Numbered from the stretch's first letter, positions 8,227 to 17,891 are shown. The stretch is 64,000 nt of DNA from JAKVAV01 sp047632755 (GCA_047632755.1 JBLIDT010000014.1:1-64000); one strand, 5' to 3'. Notes: a model not told the origin generated them from the letters alone. Program-made: numbers and translations.

Positions 8227-9354
8227 CTAATCTTTTCGAGTCCAAACCAGAGAACTAATCGCATTGTGGTCAGAAATGCCCTCTTCATATCGCGTATACT
8301 CCGCCGACTCTAAATCCTTTGAATGGAAAATATAATCGATTCGAAAAGAAGGGAATGCCCCGAGATAGGTGCTCCCGATTCCCATTCCTCCACTTTCCCG
8401 AAAGGTATCCACTAAGCCATCAGAAATAGTGGCATAGCTGTAAGAGACGGGTGTATCGTTAAAATCGCCACTGATCACCACGGGGAAAGGACTTTCAATC
8501 GAGTGTGCCTTCACCTGTTCCACTTGTTTGGCTCTTCTTGTAAAAGCTCCTGCCAATCTTTCTACGATGCCCAAAGCTTCGTCCAGTTCAACATTTGCTT
8601 CCTCTTTTTCTTCGTTTAATTCCTTGATGAAGGCATATTGAGAGTCGCTGAAGCGGATTGACGCCGCGTGAACGTTATACACTCTGATCGTATCGCCATA
8701 AGCCACCACATCAGTGTAGATACTCATGTTGTTATTCGTTTCTCCCTTAAAGCGAATTTGGCCCTGTCCCACAATTGGAAATTTGCTGAACGTAGCTATT
8801 CCATAGTGCTGGTTTTTCCTGACTGTAGAAGTATATTCGTCGTAAAGGTAGGGAGCGTCCAAGGTCAATTTCAAGAGTTCCTTGGTTTCAAATATGCCTG
8901 GGCTTGAATTGTGAAAGAACTCTTGGAAACAGAAAATATCTCCCTCCATTTTCTCCAATTTCCTTAACATCTGGTCTCTTTGAGCAATGTTCTCTCCCCA
9001 GTTGTACCAGCCAAAAAGCTTGACATTTTGAGAGACTACCTTGACCGCCCTCGATGGTGGGATTTTTGAACGCAGATCGGGAATGGCCTGAAAATAAGAA
9101 GAGAGGTAATTAAATCCCAAAAGGATAACCAAGGTTGAGATCAAGGCGAGTCGTTTTCTGACCAAAAGCCAGAACACGATGAAGATGATATTGGCTATTA
9201 GGAAGAAGCCGTAGGCAATTCCAAAAAAGGCTAGGTAAGAGAATGTTTCGGGGCTAATCTCAGTTGCGGCATAGGCTAAAGCAATTCCGATGACCACAAT
9301 TAAATTGAGGGTCAACATGGCGGATTTACTAAAAGACCTGAGGCGCTTGATCAC
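8227..9354 (-). CDS. Membrane-anchored endonuclease/exonuclease/phosphatase (EEP) family protein
   Basis: About 90 residues of membrane segments (about three helices) are followed by an EEP domain. Catalytic landmarks are SQNVKLFGWYN, CFQEFF (the metal-binding Glu), NVHAAS, VVISGDFNDTPVSYSY and the final ISDHNAISS (the Asp-His pair). The fold serves DNases, phosphodiesterases and sphingomyelinase-like enzymes, and the substrate is unknown. The start is a GTG at 9354 that shares one base with the stop of the upstream rhomboid gene, so translation is probably coupled. It ends the minus-strand run mutL, rhomboid, rhomboid, EEP, an arrangement I recall as common in Flavobacteriia. Confidence 0.85.
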   Translation of the reverse strand: MIKRLRSFSKSAMLTLNLIVVIGIALAYAATEISPETFSYLAFFGIAYGFFLIANIIFIVFWLLVRKRLALISTLVILLGFNYLSSYFQAIPDLRSKIPPSRAVKVVSQNVKLFGWYNWGENIAQRDQMLRKLEKMEGDIFCFQEFFHNSSPGIFETKELLKLTLDAPYLYDEYTSTVRKNQHYGIATFSKFPIVGQGQIRFKGETNNNMSIYTDVVAYGDTIRVYNVHAASIRFSDSQYAFIKELNEEKEEANVELDEALGIVERLAGAFTRRAKQVEQVKAHSIESPFPVVISGDFNDTPVSYSYATISDGLVDTFRESGGMGIGSTYLGAFPSFRIDYIFHSKDLESAEYTRYEEGISDHNAISSLVWTRKD

Positions 9355-10256
9355 TATTTCTTGCTTGCATTAAACAGAAACTCCTTTTCTGCTTTCGTCA
9401 AGCTGTCGTAACCGCTTTGGGAAATCTTGTCTAGGATTTCATCAATCTTCTTCTGCTGCGAGACTTGTTCTTTGCTTTTCTTCCGCTGAGTTGTCGAACT
9501 CTTCGTTGAGCCAGTGGACTGTCCCTTTGAAGAAGCCACTTTCATCTTCGGTTTTGATTTTACCAAATCGCCAAAGAAATTGACGAACGAGTAAAACCCG
9601 ATGGCCCAATCGTTTCCTTGTTTCAGACTTCTGGCGTAAGAAAAACCAAGCAGGGCGCCACCGAGGTGAGCGAGTCTACCACCTGTATTTCCACCATCGA
9701 GGAAAAGAATGTCTAAGCCCACGAAGAAAATCGCAACGAACTTGATTTTCACATTTCCGATGAGCACAAGCCGCACTTCCATGTCGGGGTTGTAAGTGGC
9801 TATGGCTACCAAAATTGCGATAACCGAAGCGGAGGCTCCGATGATCGTGCTTTCAGAGCCAGAGAAAACTGGGAAGACATTGTAGGAGATGAAATAGAGA
9901 AGAAAACCAGCGATTCCACCGTAGAAATAAACTGCCACCAATTTGCGATCACCCAAGAAATCGCCAAAAAGACGACCAGAAAACCAAAGCATGATCATGT
10001 TGAAGAAAAGGTGAATCAGCCCCTCGTGCACAAACATGTATGAGACGATTGTCCAGGGACGAAAGAGCATGGTTTCCCAACTGGAGCTTCCTGCGATCCA
10101 CGGAATTATGGTTCCAAGAAAATCACTCTTGTAAAAGAAGCCAAATACGCGAATCAAACTCAATAGGACAAACACGCCGACATTGAAAAATATCAGTCGG
10201 GTAACCATGTTGCCACTGTGGTAGCTGCGTTTTAAGTCGTCGATAATCGAGGCCAT
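9354..10256 (-). CDS. Rhomboid family intramembrane serine protease (second copy)
   Basis: A 300-residue rhomboid with six to seven membrane helices. The catalytic serine is Ser142 in IIGASASV, so the usual GxSG reads GASA, and the catalytic histidine is His197 in RLAHLGGALLGF. The loop-1 and helix-2 motifs WTIVSYMFVHEGLIHLFFN are intact. A cytoplasmic Ser/Lys-rich tail of about 80 residues follows and ends in a helical segment conserved in related proteins (ILDKISQSGYDSLTKAEKEF). It lies one base after the first rhomboid gene and overlaps the EEP gene. Activity is likely because Ser and His are both present; the substrate is unknown. Confidence 0.88.
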   Translation of the reverse strand: MASIIDDLKRSYHSGNMVTRLIFFNVGVFVLLSLIRVFGFFYKSDFLGTIIPWIAGSSSWETMLFRPWTIVSYMFVHEGLIHLFFNMIMLWFSGRLFGDFLGDRKLVAVYFYGGIAGFLLYFISYNVFPVFSGSESTIIGASASVIAILVAIATYNPDMEVRLVLIGNVKIKFVAIFFVGLDILFLDGGNTGGRLAHLGGALLGFSYARSLKQGNDWAIGFYSFVNFFGDLVKSKPKMKVASSKGQSTGSTKSSTTQRKKSKEQVSQQKKIDEILDKISQSGYDSLTKAEKEFLFNASKK

Positions 10257-10257
10257 G

Positions 10258-11016
10258 TTAGTGTCCGTATGAGGAGTTTCCTTTGTTCATATTCCAATAC
10301 TTTATTAAAATGAAGCCAAATAGCATACCGCCCAAATGTGCAAAGTGTGCTACATTATCGCCTGGCCGATTGGCTATACCCGAGAAGAGCTCGATGGCAC
10401 CATACCCGATCACAAAGTACTTTGCTTTGATTGGAACGGGAAAGAAGAGCAACATGAGCCGAGTATCTGGAAACATCATCCCGAATGCCAAAAGAATACC
10501 GAACACGGCACCCGAAGCGCCGACTACAGGAATGTTGTAGAGCAAGTTCAACTTAGCGAAAGTTGGGTTGGTATAATTTTGATTGCGCATGAGAATATCC
10601 AGTCCATTGGCTTTGATATCCTGCAGCATCTCAGGACTTACATCTGGCATGAGCTGCTGCACTTGAAAAGCCACGATGGCATAATGCAAAATAAAAGCTC
10701 CAAAACCTGTGATTAAGTAATAAATCAAGAATTTTTTAGCTCCCCATATTTTCTCGATAGCCGAACCAAACATCCACAAAGCGAACATATTAAAGAAAAT
10801 ATGCATGAAGCCGCCATGCATGAACATGTGCGTAACAATCTGCCACACTCTAAAATGCTCTGACTCCCAATAAAAGGCTCCTAGCATGCGACTAAGATCA
10901 ACCGACTGAGCTTCCATTGCGACGGTAGCCAAAAAGAATAAGCCATTGATGATCAAGAGATTTTTGACCACTTCGGGCATATTTCCAAATGCGCTACTAC
11001 TTTGAAAACCTCTCAT
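10258..11016 (-). CDS. Rhomboid family intramembrane serine protease (first copy)
   Basis: A 252-residue rhomboid of the inner membrane with the standard catalytic dyad: Ser168 in VVGASGAVFG and His227 in AHFAHLGGMLFG. Helix 2 carries VTHMFMHGGFMHIFFNMFAL. There is a roughly 45-residue insertion (119-163) between helices 3 and 4. It starts one base after the end of mutL and is followed at once by another rhomboid, so the three genes form one unit. Two adjacent rhomboids downstream of mutL is an arrangement I recall from Flavobacteriia. No functional link to mismatch repair is implied by the sequence. Confidence 0.9.
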   Translation of the reverse strand: MRGFQSSSAFGNMPEVVKNLLIINGLFFLATVAMEAQSVDLSRMLGAFYWESEHFRVWQIVTHMFMHGGFMHIFFNMFALWMFGSAIEKIWGAKKFLIYYLITGFGAFILHYAIVAFQVQQLMPDVSPEMLQDIKANGLDILMRNQNYTNPTFAKLNLLYNIPVVGASGAVFGILLAFGMMFPDTRLMLLFFPVPIKAKYFVIGYGAIELFSGIANRPGDNVAHFAHLGGMLFGFILIKYWNMNKGNSSYGH

Positions 11017-12867
11017 CTATGATTTAAATTTTCTTTGAATTTCATCCAATGTAAAGTTGAGAATCACTGATTTTCCCGAAGGGGTCATTTGTGGTTGATC
11101 GCAAGCAAACAAGCGATCTACCAAATCGAGCATTTCTGTGTTCTCCAATTTTTTCCCTTCTCTTATTTTCAAACTTCTGGCCATTCCCGCTGCTATCTGG
11201 TCGTGGTGATCATTTTCAAATTGACCTACTGAGCTCTTATATTGCTCCAAAAAGTCCTGAATCAAGCCTTCTATGTCGAGGCCTTTTGCTTCCGCTGGAA
11301 TTCCATTTACTACTGCACTTTCATTGTCGAAAGTCGAAATGTCAAATCCGAGCTTAAACAGATCATCTTTCAAGTCTTCCAGCAATTGCAAGTCCTTTAC
11401 ATCGAGTTCAACACGCTGTGGAAACAATTGTTGCTGGCTGAAACCGCTGCCGCGCTCTAATCCTTGCTTGATTTCCTCAAACAATACGCGCTCATGAGCC
11501 CGCTGCTGATCGATGATGATAAAGCCCGATTTAATTTGGGTCAGAATGTACCGCCTGTGCAATTGAAAAATGGGTCGTTCGCGATCCGTTACCGAAACGT
11601 CAGGTCTGCTCTGATGCTCTTCTTGTTCGCGCTCAAAAAGTGGGGATTGTTCTTCTCCGTCTCTTCTTTCAGTTATGCTGTATAGTTCTTTCCAATTTTG
11701 GCTGAAGCCACCTGATCTGCCAGAATTGAATCCACTACTATTTGCTGGTTGTGGAGCCTTCGTCTCAAAAGGGTTGAAATCGAAGTCTTTTGGTTCTGGA
11801 GGGGCTACTCCCACATTTTGCGGAAGCGGCCGAATATTGAGAATAGCCTCTTGGTCAAAGTCGAGACTTGGAGCGATATTGTATTTTCCCAAACTATTCC
11901 TTACTGAGCTGTGCACGATAGCGTATATGGAACGCTCCTCGGTAAATTTGATTTCTGTTTTCGTTGGATGAATGTTGACGTCAATGCTCGCTGGGTCAAC
12001 TTTCAGATAAAGAAAGTAGGATGGGTAGGATTCCCTTCCGATCAAGTCATCAAACGCTCTGCTTACTGCATGATTGAGGTAGCTATTCTTGATGAAGCGA
12101 TCATTCACAAAGAAGTATTGTTCCCCGCGGGTTTTCTTGGCGTATTCGGGTTTCCCAATGAAACCTTGCAAGCCCACGATTACCGTGTCTTCTTTTACAG
12201 GCACCAGACGCTCGTTGAATTTTGAGCCGAATACATTCACGATCCTTTGCCTTAAAGCCGATGACTTCAGGTTGAAAAGCTCATTGTCATTGTGGTGAAG
12301 CGAAAAGCCAATGTCGGGATGAGCCAAGGCTACCCGCTCAAATTCCTCTACGATGTGGCGCATTTCCACTGCGTCCGACTTGAGGAAATTTCTCCGTGCT
12401 GGCGTGTTGTAGAATAGATTCTTTACTGAAATTGACGTTCCGTGGGCCGCAGCGCAAGGCTCTTGGTTTTCTACTGCGCTTCCAGCAATCGATATTTTAG
12501 TGCCGATTTCGCTTTCGCGCAAACGGGATTTCATTTCCATGTGAGAAATCGCGGCAATCGAGGCCAACGCTTCACCGCGAAAGCCTTTGGTGCGAATTTG
12601 CCACAGCTCTTCTGCCTTTCTGATTTTGGAAGTGGCGTGGCGCTCCAAGCTCATGCGAGCATCGGTTTCGCTCATGCCGCAGCCATCGTCAATCACTTGG
12701 ATTAAGGTCTTCCCCGCATCCTTAACGATGAGTTGAATGTTTTCCGCGCCAGCGTCCACCGCATTTTCCAGCAGTTCTTTCACCGCCGAGGCAGGCCGTT
12801 GAACTACTTCGCCGGCTGCAATTTGATTGGCAACGGCATCTGGAAGAAGGTGAATAATATCTGGCAT
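11017..12867 (-). CDS. mutL: DNA mismatch repair protein MutL
   Basis: A 616-residue MutL. The N-terminal GHKL ATPase has Glu31 and Asn35 in KELLENAVDAGA, DDGCGM, and the GFRGEAL lid motif. The central fold ends near residue 330 with VNIHPTKTEIKF. A Pro/Gln-rich linker then leads to the dimerisation domain. The metal-binding region reads DQQRAHERVLFE, keeping Asp and both Glu of the endonuclease motif DQHAxxExxxxE but with Gln-Arg for His-Ala. The CPHGRP-like region near the end reads ACDQPQMTPSGKSV, so nicking activity is uncertain. It follows a small membrane-protein gene by 17 bp. Confidence 0.95.
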   Translation of the reverse strand: MPDIIHLLPDAVANQIAAGEVVQRPASAVKELLENAVDAGAENIQLIVKDAGKTLIQVIDDGCGMSETDARMSLERHATSKIRKAEELWQIRTKGFRGEALASIAAISHMEMKSRLRESEIGTKISIAGSAVENQEPCAAAHGTSISVKNLFYNTPARRNFLKSDAVEMRHIVEEFERVALAHPDIGFSLHHNDNELFNLKSSALRQRIVNVFGSKFNERLVPVKEDTVIVGLQGFIGKPEYAKKTRGEQYFFVNDRFIKNSYLNHAVSRAFDDLIGRESYPSYFLYLKVDPASIDVNIHPTKTEIKFTEERSIYAIVHSSVRNSLGKYNIAPSLDFDQEAILNIRPLPQNVGVAPPEPKDFDFNPFETKAPQPANSSGFNSGRSGGFSQNWKELYSITERRDGEEQSPLFEREQEEHQSRPDVSVTDRERPIFQLHRRYILTQIKSGFIIIDQQRAHERVLFEEIKQGLERGSGFSQQQLFPQRVELDVKDLQLLEDLKDDLFKLGFDISTFDNESAVVNGIPAEAKGLDIEGLIQDFLEQYKSSVGQFENDHHDQIAAGMARSLKIREGKKLENTEMLDLVDRLFACDQPQMTPSGKSVILNFTLDEIQRKFKS

Positions 12868-12884
12868 TAGCGCAGTGAGACGTT

Positions 12885-13187
12885 TTAACCTAAGAAGTAA
12901 TAAACAACAGCTATAAGGGCCGTCAAAATTAGCAAAAGTCTCAAGCCTGAGTTACGTTGTACGCGCCTAGTTTCTTTGCGAGACCAAGATTCGCTGATCC
13001 GCTCCCGAAGGTGCTCTTCATAATTCTTCCCAAGCTTCTGTTCCAGTGCCAGTTCCTTCTCGATTGCCTTTTTTTGTTTGGCCAAACGTTCTTTGCGCTC
13101 GTCGAAGGTGCGGGGCTCATAAGTAAAGCTCTTGTAACGGTTGTGATCAGTTAATTTAAACACAGATGGTAATCTTGGTGGTCTCAT
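12885..13187 (-). CDS. Small conserved protein with C-terminal membrane helix
   Basis: A 100-residue protein with a Tyr/Pro-rich start, a charged helical middle (residues 28-75, many Glu and Lys, probable coiled coil) and one hydrophobic segment LLLILTALIAVVYYFLG at the very end, so it is probably tail-anchored. I recall a similar short gene next to mutL in other Flavobacteriia, sometimes mislabelled as a riboflavin synthase subunit; nothing in this sequence supports that name. It precedes mutL by 17 bp on the same strand and may lead the mutL-rhomboid operon. Function unknown. Confidence 0.7.
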   Translation of the reverse strand: MRPPRLPSVFKLTDHNRYKSFTYEPRTFDERKERLAKQKKAIEKELALEQKLGKNYEEHLRERISESWSRKETRRVQRNSGLRLLLILTALIAVVYYFLG

Positions 13188-13483
13188 CGATCAAGGGTTT
13201 TTACACTATCCAATTTCAAATTTCGTTCTACGTTTACGATTGGCAAACTGATGTGAATAAAATTACTGCCTTTCTTCGGCGATGGTTGACAAGCATACTA
13301 CTTTAGTCCTGTTTTGTTTGAAGAAAATATTCTGTCAATTTGTATCGAGAATAAGTATTTTCTTGTGCAAGGCTGTTCTCGATACGATCCGCTTTGGGCG
13401 AATCACTCGAACCGACACCGCGACTTTTTATATTCAATTGATTTAATAAGTTCATTCAATATTTCTCTAACAAATTTCCATTA

Positions 13484-16441
13484 ATGCAAATTGCCCTAAA
13501 GCTCCTCTTTTTCTTCTCTTTAACGGTGTTTGCCTTTTCGGCGAAAGCACAACCCATCTTTGATAAGGCTGAAACTCCTTGGGCCGATAGCGTTTTGACT
13601 TCACTTTCCGTCGAAGAAAAAATTGGGCAACTCTTCATGGTTGCTGCTTATAGCAATCGCGATGCCAAGCACGAGGCAGGCCTTCTCGAATTGGTTGAAA
13701 GGTACAAAATCGGAGGCTTAATCTTTTTTCAAGGAGGCCCCGTGCGCGAAGTGAAAATGTACAACCGACTTCAAGGTGCGTCTAAAATTCCACTGCTTAT
13801 TGGGATGGATGCCGAATGGGGACTTGGGATGCGGCTAGATAGCACGCTGAGCTTCCCACGACAAATGACTCTGGGAGCGATTCAAAACGACTCGCTGATT
13901 TATGCCATGGGAAAAGAAATAGCCCGACAGAGCAGACGAATTGGCATACACGTCAATTTTGCACCCGTAGTGGATGTGAATAACAACCCAAGTAATCCAG
14001 TGATCAATAACCGCTCTTTTGGCGAAGACAAAGAAAACGTCGAGCGCAAGGGGCTGGCCTACATGCATGGAATGCAAGATAACGGCGTTTTGGCCAATGC
14101 CAAACACTTTCCCGGGCACGGGGATACCGATACCGACTCGCATTACAACCTTCCCGTCATCAAGCACGACATCAATCGACTGAGAAGCGTGGAGCTTTAT
14201 CCCTATTCCAAAATGTTTGAAGAGGGACTCGGTTCCATTATGATCGCTCATTTGTCTGTTTCCGCTTTGGATTCAACTCCAAATCGCGCCAGTACGCTTT
14301 CGCCAAATGTGGTGACGGGACTGCTCCAAGAAGAAATGGGTTTTGAGGGATTGATCTTTACCGATGCCCTCAATATGGAGGGTGTTTCAAAATTCTACGA
14401 ACCAGGCGAGGTGGATTTGCTTGCCGCAAAAGCGGGCAACGATGTTCTGCTTTTTGCCGAAGATGTTCCAAAAGCCCTTGAGAAAATCCGTAATGCCATC
14501 GCCGATGGTTCATACTCAGTGGCAGATTTGAACCGCAGTGTCACGAAGATTTTGAAGGCAAAAGAATGGGTGGGGCTTCACCGCAATGCATTGGTCAATG
14601 ACTCAAATGTCTTTGATGACTTGGATACGCCTGAAGCCGATTTTCTCAAACAGAAACTGAGCGAGGCGGCCATCACCTTGGTTCAAAACAAGAATGGGAT
14701 ACTCCCCCTCGGGGATTTGGACACGCGCACCATTTCCGTCTTGACCATTGGTGGCGACGGCCAAGTATTCAAGAACCGACTCGCCAAATACACCGATTTC
14801 AAATCGGTAGAAACAGTGACTTCTCCAGAGCCTGTTGAAGCTTTGCGCGTTCGCGATGCTGTATTGAAAAGCAATACCGTCATCATCAACATCGAAGGAA
14901 CTTCGAATTCACCTTCCAAGAATTTTGGGCTTTCTGCCAATGCGGTAGACCTGATCGAGACCATCGCCGCCGAGCGAGAGGTGATCTTGGTTTTTATGGG
15001 CAATCCGTATGCCTTGGCAAAGCTGAAGCATCCCGACCGCTACCGAGCCATACTTATAGGTTATCAAGACGATGCTCACCTCAATCGAGCCGCCGCAGCA
15101 GCCATTATGGGAGCGATTCCCGTTACGGGGAAACTCCCTGTGTCGGTGGGAGATTATTTCAAAGTCAACGAAGGTATAGACCTGGCAGAAGCCACTCGAC
15201 TCCACTATAGCTGCCCGATGGAGTTTGGTTTATCGCCCGAGGCTTTCGCCAAAATTGATTCCATTGCCATGGATGGCATCCAAAAGCGCGCCTATCCCGG
15301 AGCGCAAATTCTCATTGCCAAAAAGGGAAAAGTCATATTCAATCAGAATTACGGATTTCATACCTACGATGATCAAACACCCGTCAGAAGCACTGATGTT
15401 TACGATTTGGCTTCCATCACCAAGGTTGTCGCGTCCACGCTCAGTTTAATGAAATTGGATGATCTTGGAAAATTCGACTTGGATGCCCCTCTGGCCAATT
15501 ATTTCCCTGAAATAAGATCGGAGAGTCCATACTTTTCCATGCAGCCGCGAAGGATGCTGGCGCACGTCGCAGGGCTCAAAGCGTGGGTGCCGTTTTACGT
15601 AGAAACGATGAATGACGGCCAGCCGAAATGGGATGTGTATTCAAAGACTGAATCGGATCTCTATTCGAGGAAAGTGGCTTACAAGATGTACATCAATCAG
15701 GTGGTGAGCGACTCTTTGCTCTATCGAGTTTTGGATACTCCACTTCGACCAAATCGCGATTACAAATACAGCGACCTCGGTTACTACTTCATGCGTGAAA
15801 TCGTGAAGCGACAAGGGGAGCTGCGCATCGATAGTTTTGCCGCGGCCAATTTTTACAATCCAATGGGCTTGCAAACGATGGGGTATTTGCCCATAGAGCG
15901 TTTCCCGAAAGACAGAATCGTACCGACTGAGTACGACACCTATTTCCGTGGCCAACTCGTTCACGGCTACGTGCATGATCCAGGGGCAGCCATGCAAGGA
16001 GGAATCGGCGGACACGCAGGAGTTTTTAGCAATGCCGAAGACTTGGCTGCCATTATGCAGATGCTGATCAATAAAGGAACCTACGGCGGCGAGCGCTTCT
16101 TGAGCCAAGCGGTCGTGGAGGAATACACGCGTTGCCAGTTTTGCGATTCCGAGCTAGACGAGGAAAGAAGAGGAGCGGGCTTTGACAAGCCCGTGATCCC
16201 AGACGGCCCTGGCCCGACGTGTAAGTGCGTAAGCTTTGAGTCCTTCGGTCATTCGGGCTTTACAGGGACGATTGCCTGGGCAGATCCAGTGGAAGAAATC
16301 GTTTACGTCTTTCTGTCCAACCGCGTTTATCCCAGCGCTGAGAATAAGAAGTTGGCGAAGATGAATATCAGGACGAATATTCAGGAGGAGATTTATCGGG
16401 TGCTTAGTGAAGAATCAGCGAAGGAGACAGAGGCGCCTTAA
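13484..16441 (+). CDS. Glycoside hydrolase family 3 (NagZ-like) fused to a serine beta-lactamase-like domain
   Basis: A 985-residue secreted two-enzyme protein. After a Sec signal (residues 1-23, ending KAQP), the GH3 domain (about 40-380) has the NagZ-type loop KHFPGHGDTDTDSH and the nucleophile region IFTDALNMEGV. A GH3 C-terminal alpha/beta domain follows to about 590. The last 390 residues are a class C-like serine hydrolase with Ser and Lys in DLASITKVVAS, Tyr in YSDLGYYF, and GHSGFTGT near the end. This fusion is typical of Bacteroidota and is thought to remove N-acetylglucosamine from muropeptides and process the peptide side. Its stop directly abuts that of the convergent next gene. 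Confidence 0.9.
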   Translation: MQIALKLLFFFSLTVFAFSAKAQPIFDKAETPWADSVLTSLSVEEKIGQLFMVAAYSNRDAKHEAGLLELVERYKIGGLIFFQGGPVREVKMYNRLQGASKIPLLIGMDAEWGLGMRLDSTLSFPRQMTLGAIQNDSLIYAMGKEIARQSRRIGIHVNFAPVVDVNNNPSNPVINNRSFGEDKENVERKGLAYMHGMQDNGVLANAKHFPGHGDTDTDSHYNLPVIKHDINRLRSVELYPYSKMFEEGLGSIMIAHLSVSALDSTPNRASTLSPNVVTGLLQEEMGFEGLIFTDALNMEGVSKFYEPGEVDLLAAKAGNDVLLFAEDVPKALEKIRNAIADGSYSVADLNRSVTKILKAKEWVGLHRNALVNDSNVFDDLDTPEADFLKQKLSEAAITLVQNKNGILPLGDLDTRTISVLTIGGDGQVFKNRLAKYTDFKSVETVTSPEPVEALRVRDAVLKSNTVIINIEGTSNSPSKNFGLSANAVDLIETIAAEREVILVFMGNPYALAKLKHPDRYRAILIGYQDDAHLNRAAAAAIMGAIPVTGKLPVSVGDYFKVNEGIDLAEATRLHYSCPMEFGLSPEAFAKIDSIAMDGIQKRAYPGAQILIAKKGKVIFNQNYGFHTYDDQTPVRSTDVYDLASITKVVASTLSLMKLDDLGKFDLDAPLANYFPEIRSESPYFSMQPRRMLAHVAGLKAWVPFYVETMNDGQPKWDVYSKTESDLYSRKVAYKMYINQVVSDSLLYRVLDTPLRPNRDYKYSDLGYYFMREIVKRQGELRIDSFAAANFYNPMGLQTMGYLPIERFPKDRIVPTEYDTYFRGQLVHGYVHDPGAAMQGGIGGHAGVFSNAEDLAAIMQMLINKGTYGGERFLSQAVVEEYTRCQFCDSELDEERRGAGFDKPVIPDGPGPTCKCVSFESFGHSGFTGTIAWADPVEEIVYVFLSNRVYPSAENKKLAKMNIRTNIQEEIYRVLSEESAKETEAP

Positions 16442-17089
16442 TCACCTCACCACGAACTTCCCGCCTTCAAAATATTTATCATCAAAAGGTTTTAGGAAAT
16501 AAACTCCCGGAGCGAATGTCTCCGTTGAAAAATAGAAAGGGCTTCGGTCAATTCTGAAATTCTCGAGTTCTTTTCCTAAGAGGTCGTACACGACGAATTC
16601 ACCGCGCCAATCTGTTTCGATGAAGAGATTTCCATTGCTTGGATTTGGGTAGATATTGATCGCTGAACGAGCGTCTGGTTCATTGCTTGAATTCACTCCT
16701 TCCACTGTGAATTCGGTGTAAGCCGTATCGGCGACGGCAATATCTCCAAATACTCCTGAGATCATGATGTATTCGACTTGATACGTTCCGGGTGCATAAC
16801 TTCCCAATGAGGTGGTGTCTATGGAGTTGCAAATCGCAGTAGCCAAACCAAGCTCGTGTTGAACAATTACAGTTATAGTGTCTTGACTAAAGACGAATTC
16901 GGTTTCCACAATCGGGCAACCTTGACTAGGGTGCCAAGCGGTAGCGATCACTGAGACTACATCCTCTGTGTTGATTGGGTCTTCGGGAATAATAACTAGT
17001 TCATCGATGCTTTGTCCCACACCTAAAATGGCGCTGAAGGAAAACAAGAATATTAATAGAGTGCGAGTCAGTAGGTTGTCTTGATACAT
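16442..17089 (-). CDS. Secreted protein with T9SS type A sorting domain
   Basis: A 215-residue exported protein with a signal peptide (hydrophobic stretch at residues 10-25, ending in GVGQ). A single beta-rich domain of about 110 residues has the cysteine pair GCPIVET and TAICNSID. The C-terminal T9SS type A sorting domain starts at SINIYPNPSNGNLFIETD and ends YFEGGKFVVR. The protein would cross the outer membrane through the type IX system and be released or anchored. The central domain matches no family I recognise. It converges on the GH3 fusion with no gap. Confidence 0.8.
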   Translation of the reverse strand: MYQDNLLTRTLLIFLFSFSAILGVGQSIDELVIIPEDPINTEDVVSVIATAWHPSQGCPIVETEFVFSQDTITVIVQHELGLATAICNSIDTTSLGSYAPGTYQVEYIMISGVFGDIAVADTAYTEFTVEGVNSSNEPDARSAINIYPNPSNGNLFIETDWRGEFVVYDLLGKELENFRIDRSPFYFSTETFAPGVYFLKPFDDKYFEGGKFVVR

Positions 17090-17128
17090 GATAGTCGTTT
17101 TAGGTGAGGCTAATTTAATGATTGATTA

Positions 17129-17797
17129 TTAGAGAAGTAAGGCATAGCCTTCAATGGAGAATGAAGCTCCAGTGTCTCGTAGGGTATGACTCATCTTGAG
17201 CTGACTTTCGTCGTAAATCAAGTAGGCATCTAAACTCATAAACGGCGGCACACAAGAAACAATTCGGTTGTTTTGATAGCGGATATCCTGGTAGTCAAAA
17301 GTCGATAAGAAGCCGATTTCCTCTCCAATAAATGCTTCTCCGTTTTCATACTCGAGGAAACAGGTACCTTGATTGAGATTGAGGTCCTCGGGCTTGGTGA
17401 GATGAATGGTATCATTTCCGTAAAAGAAGAACAAATAGGAGAATTGTCGTTCGGGAATGAGGATGTATCCGTCGTGAGAAATAACTCGGGTTTCGGATGG
17501 CTCGACTCCAACCATATTGGTAGATCCTTCGGTAAATTCCTCAAAAAACGCCATACCTTCGATGGTCATGATTGTCCTTACCTCAAGCGTGTCTCCGGTG
17601 TAAGTGAAGCTTCCTTCAGGGTCGCTGCAATCCGCGGTATATCGAAGGTAACGGTTGATCTGGCCTTCTTGAATGTTATTGAGTTCGATGGTATTCTTTG
17701 GCGCTGGATGTGAGGGCGGAGAATTCGAATCCTTGTCGTCAGAATTGCAAGAAAGGGCCAAAAATGGGATGAGGAGTAGTGCAAGATTTCTTTTCAT
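17129..17797 (-). CDS. Uncharacterised lipoprotein
   Basis: The frame is open from 17893, but the ATG at 17797 starts a textbook lipoprotein signal, MKRNLALLLIPFLALSC, with the lipobox cysteine at residue 17, so I take that start (222 residues). An Asp/Ser/Pro spacer is followed by a beta-rich domain with four further cysteines (TADCSDPEG, GTCFLEYE, VSCVPPF and one more). No family recognised. It lies 39 bp upstream of the T9SS protein on the same strand, so both may share a transcript. Confidence 0.7.
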   Translation of the reverse strand: MKRNLALLLIPFLALSCNSDDKDSNSPPSHPAPKNTIELNNIQEGQINRYLRYTADCSDPEGSFTYTGDTLEVRTIMTIEGMAFFEEFTEGSTNMVGVEPSETRVISHDGYILIPERQFSYLFFFYGNDTIHLTKPEDLNLNQGTCFLEYENGEAFIGEEIGFLSTFDYQDIRYQNNRIVSCVPPFMSLDAYLIYDESQLKMSHTLRDTGASFSIEGYALLL

Positions 17798-17891
17798 GTC
17801 GGTTGGTTTAATTGTTTGGTAATAGAGTGCCGAGAATTGGTGTTTGGTTACAAAACCGTCCATAGTCACGATATTTTTAACTCGCCAAAGC

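Noticed and set aside
10336..10716. 126-codon plus-strand frame
   Set aside because: It is antisense to the first rhomboid gene, which has both catalytic residues.
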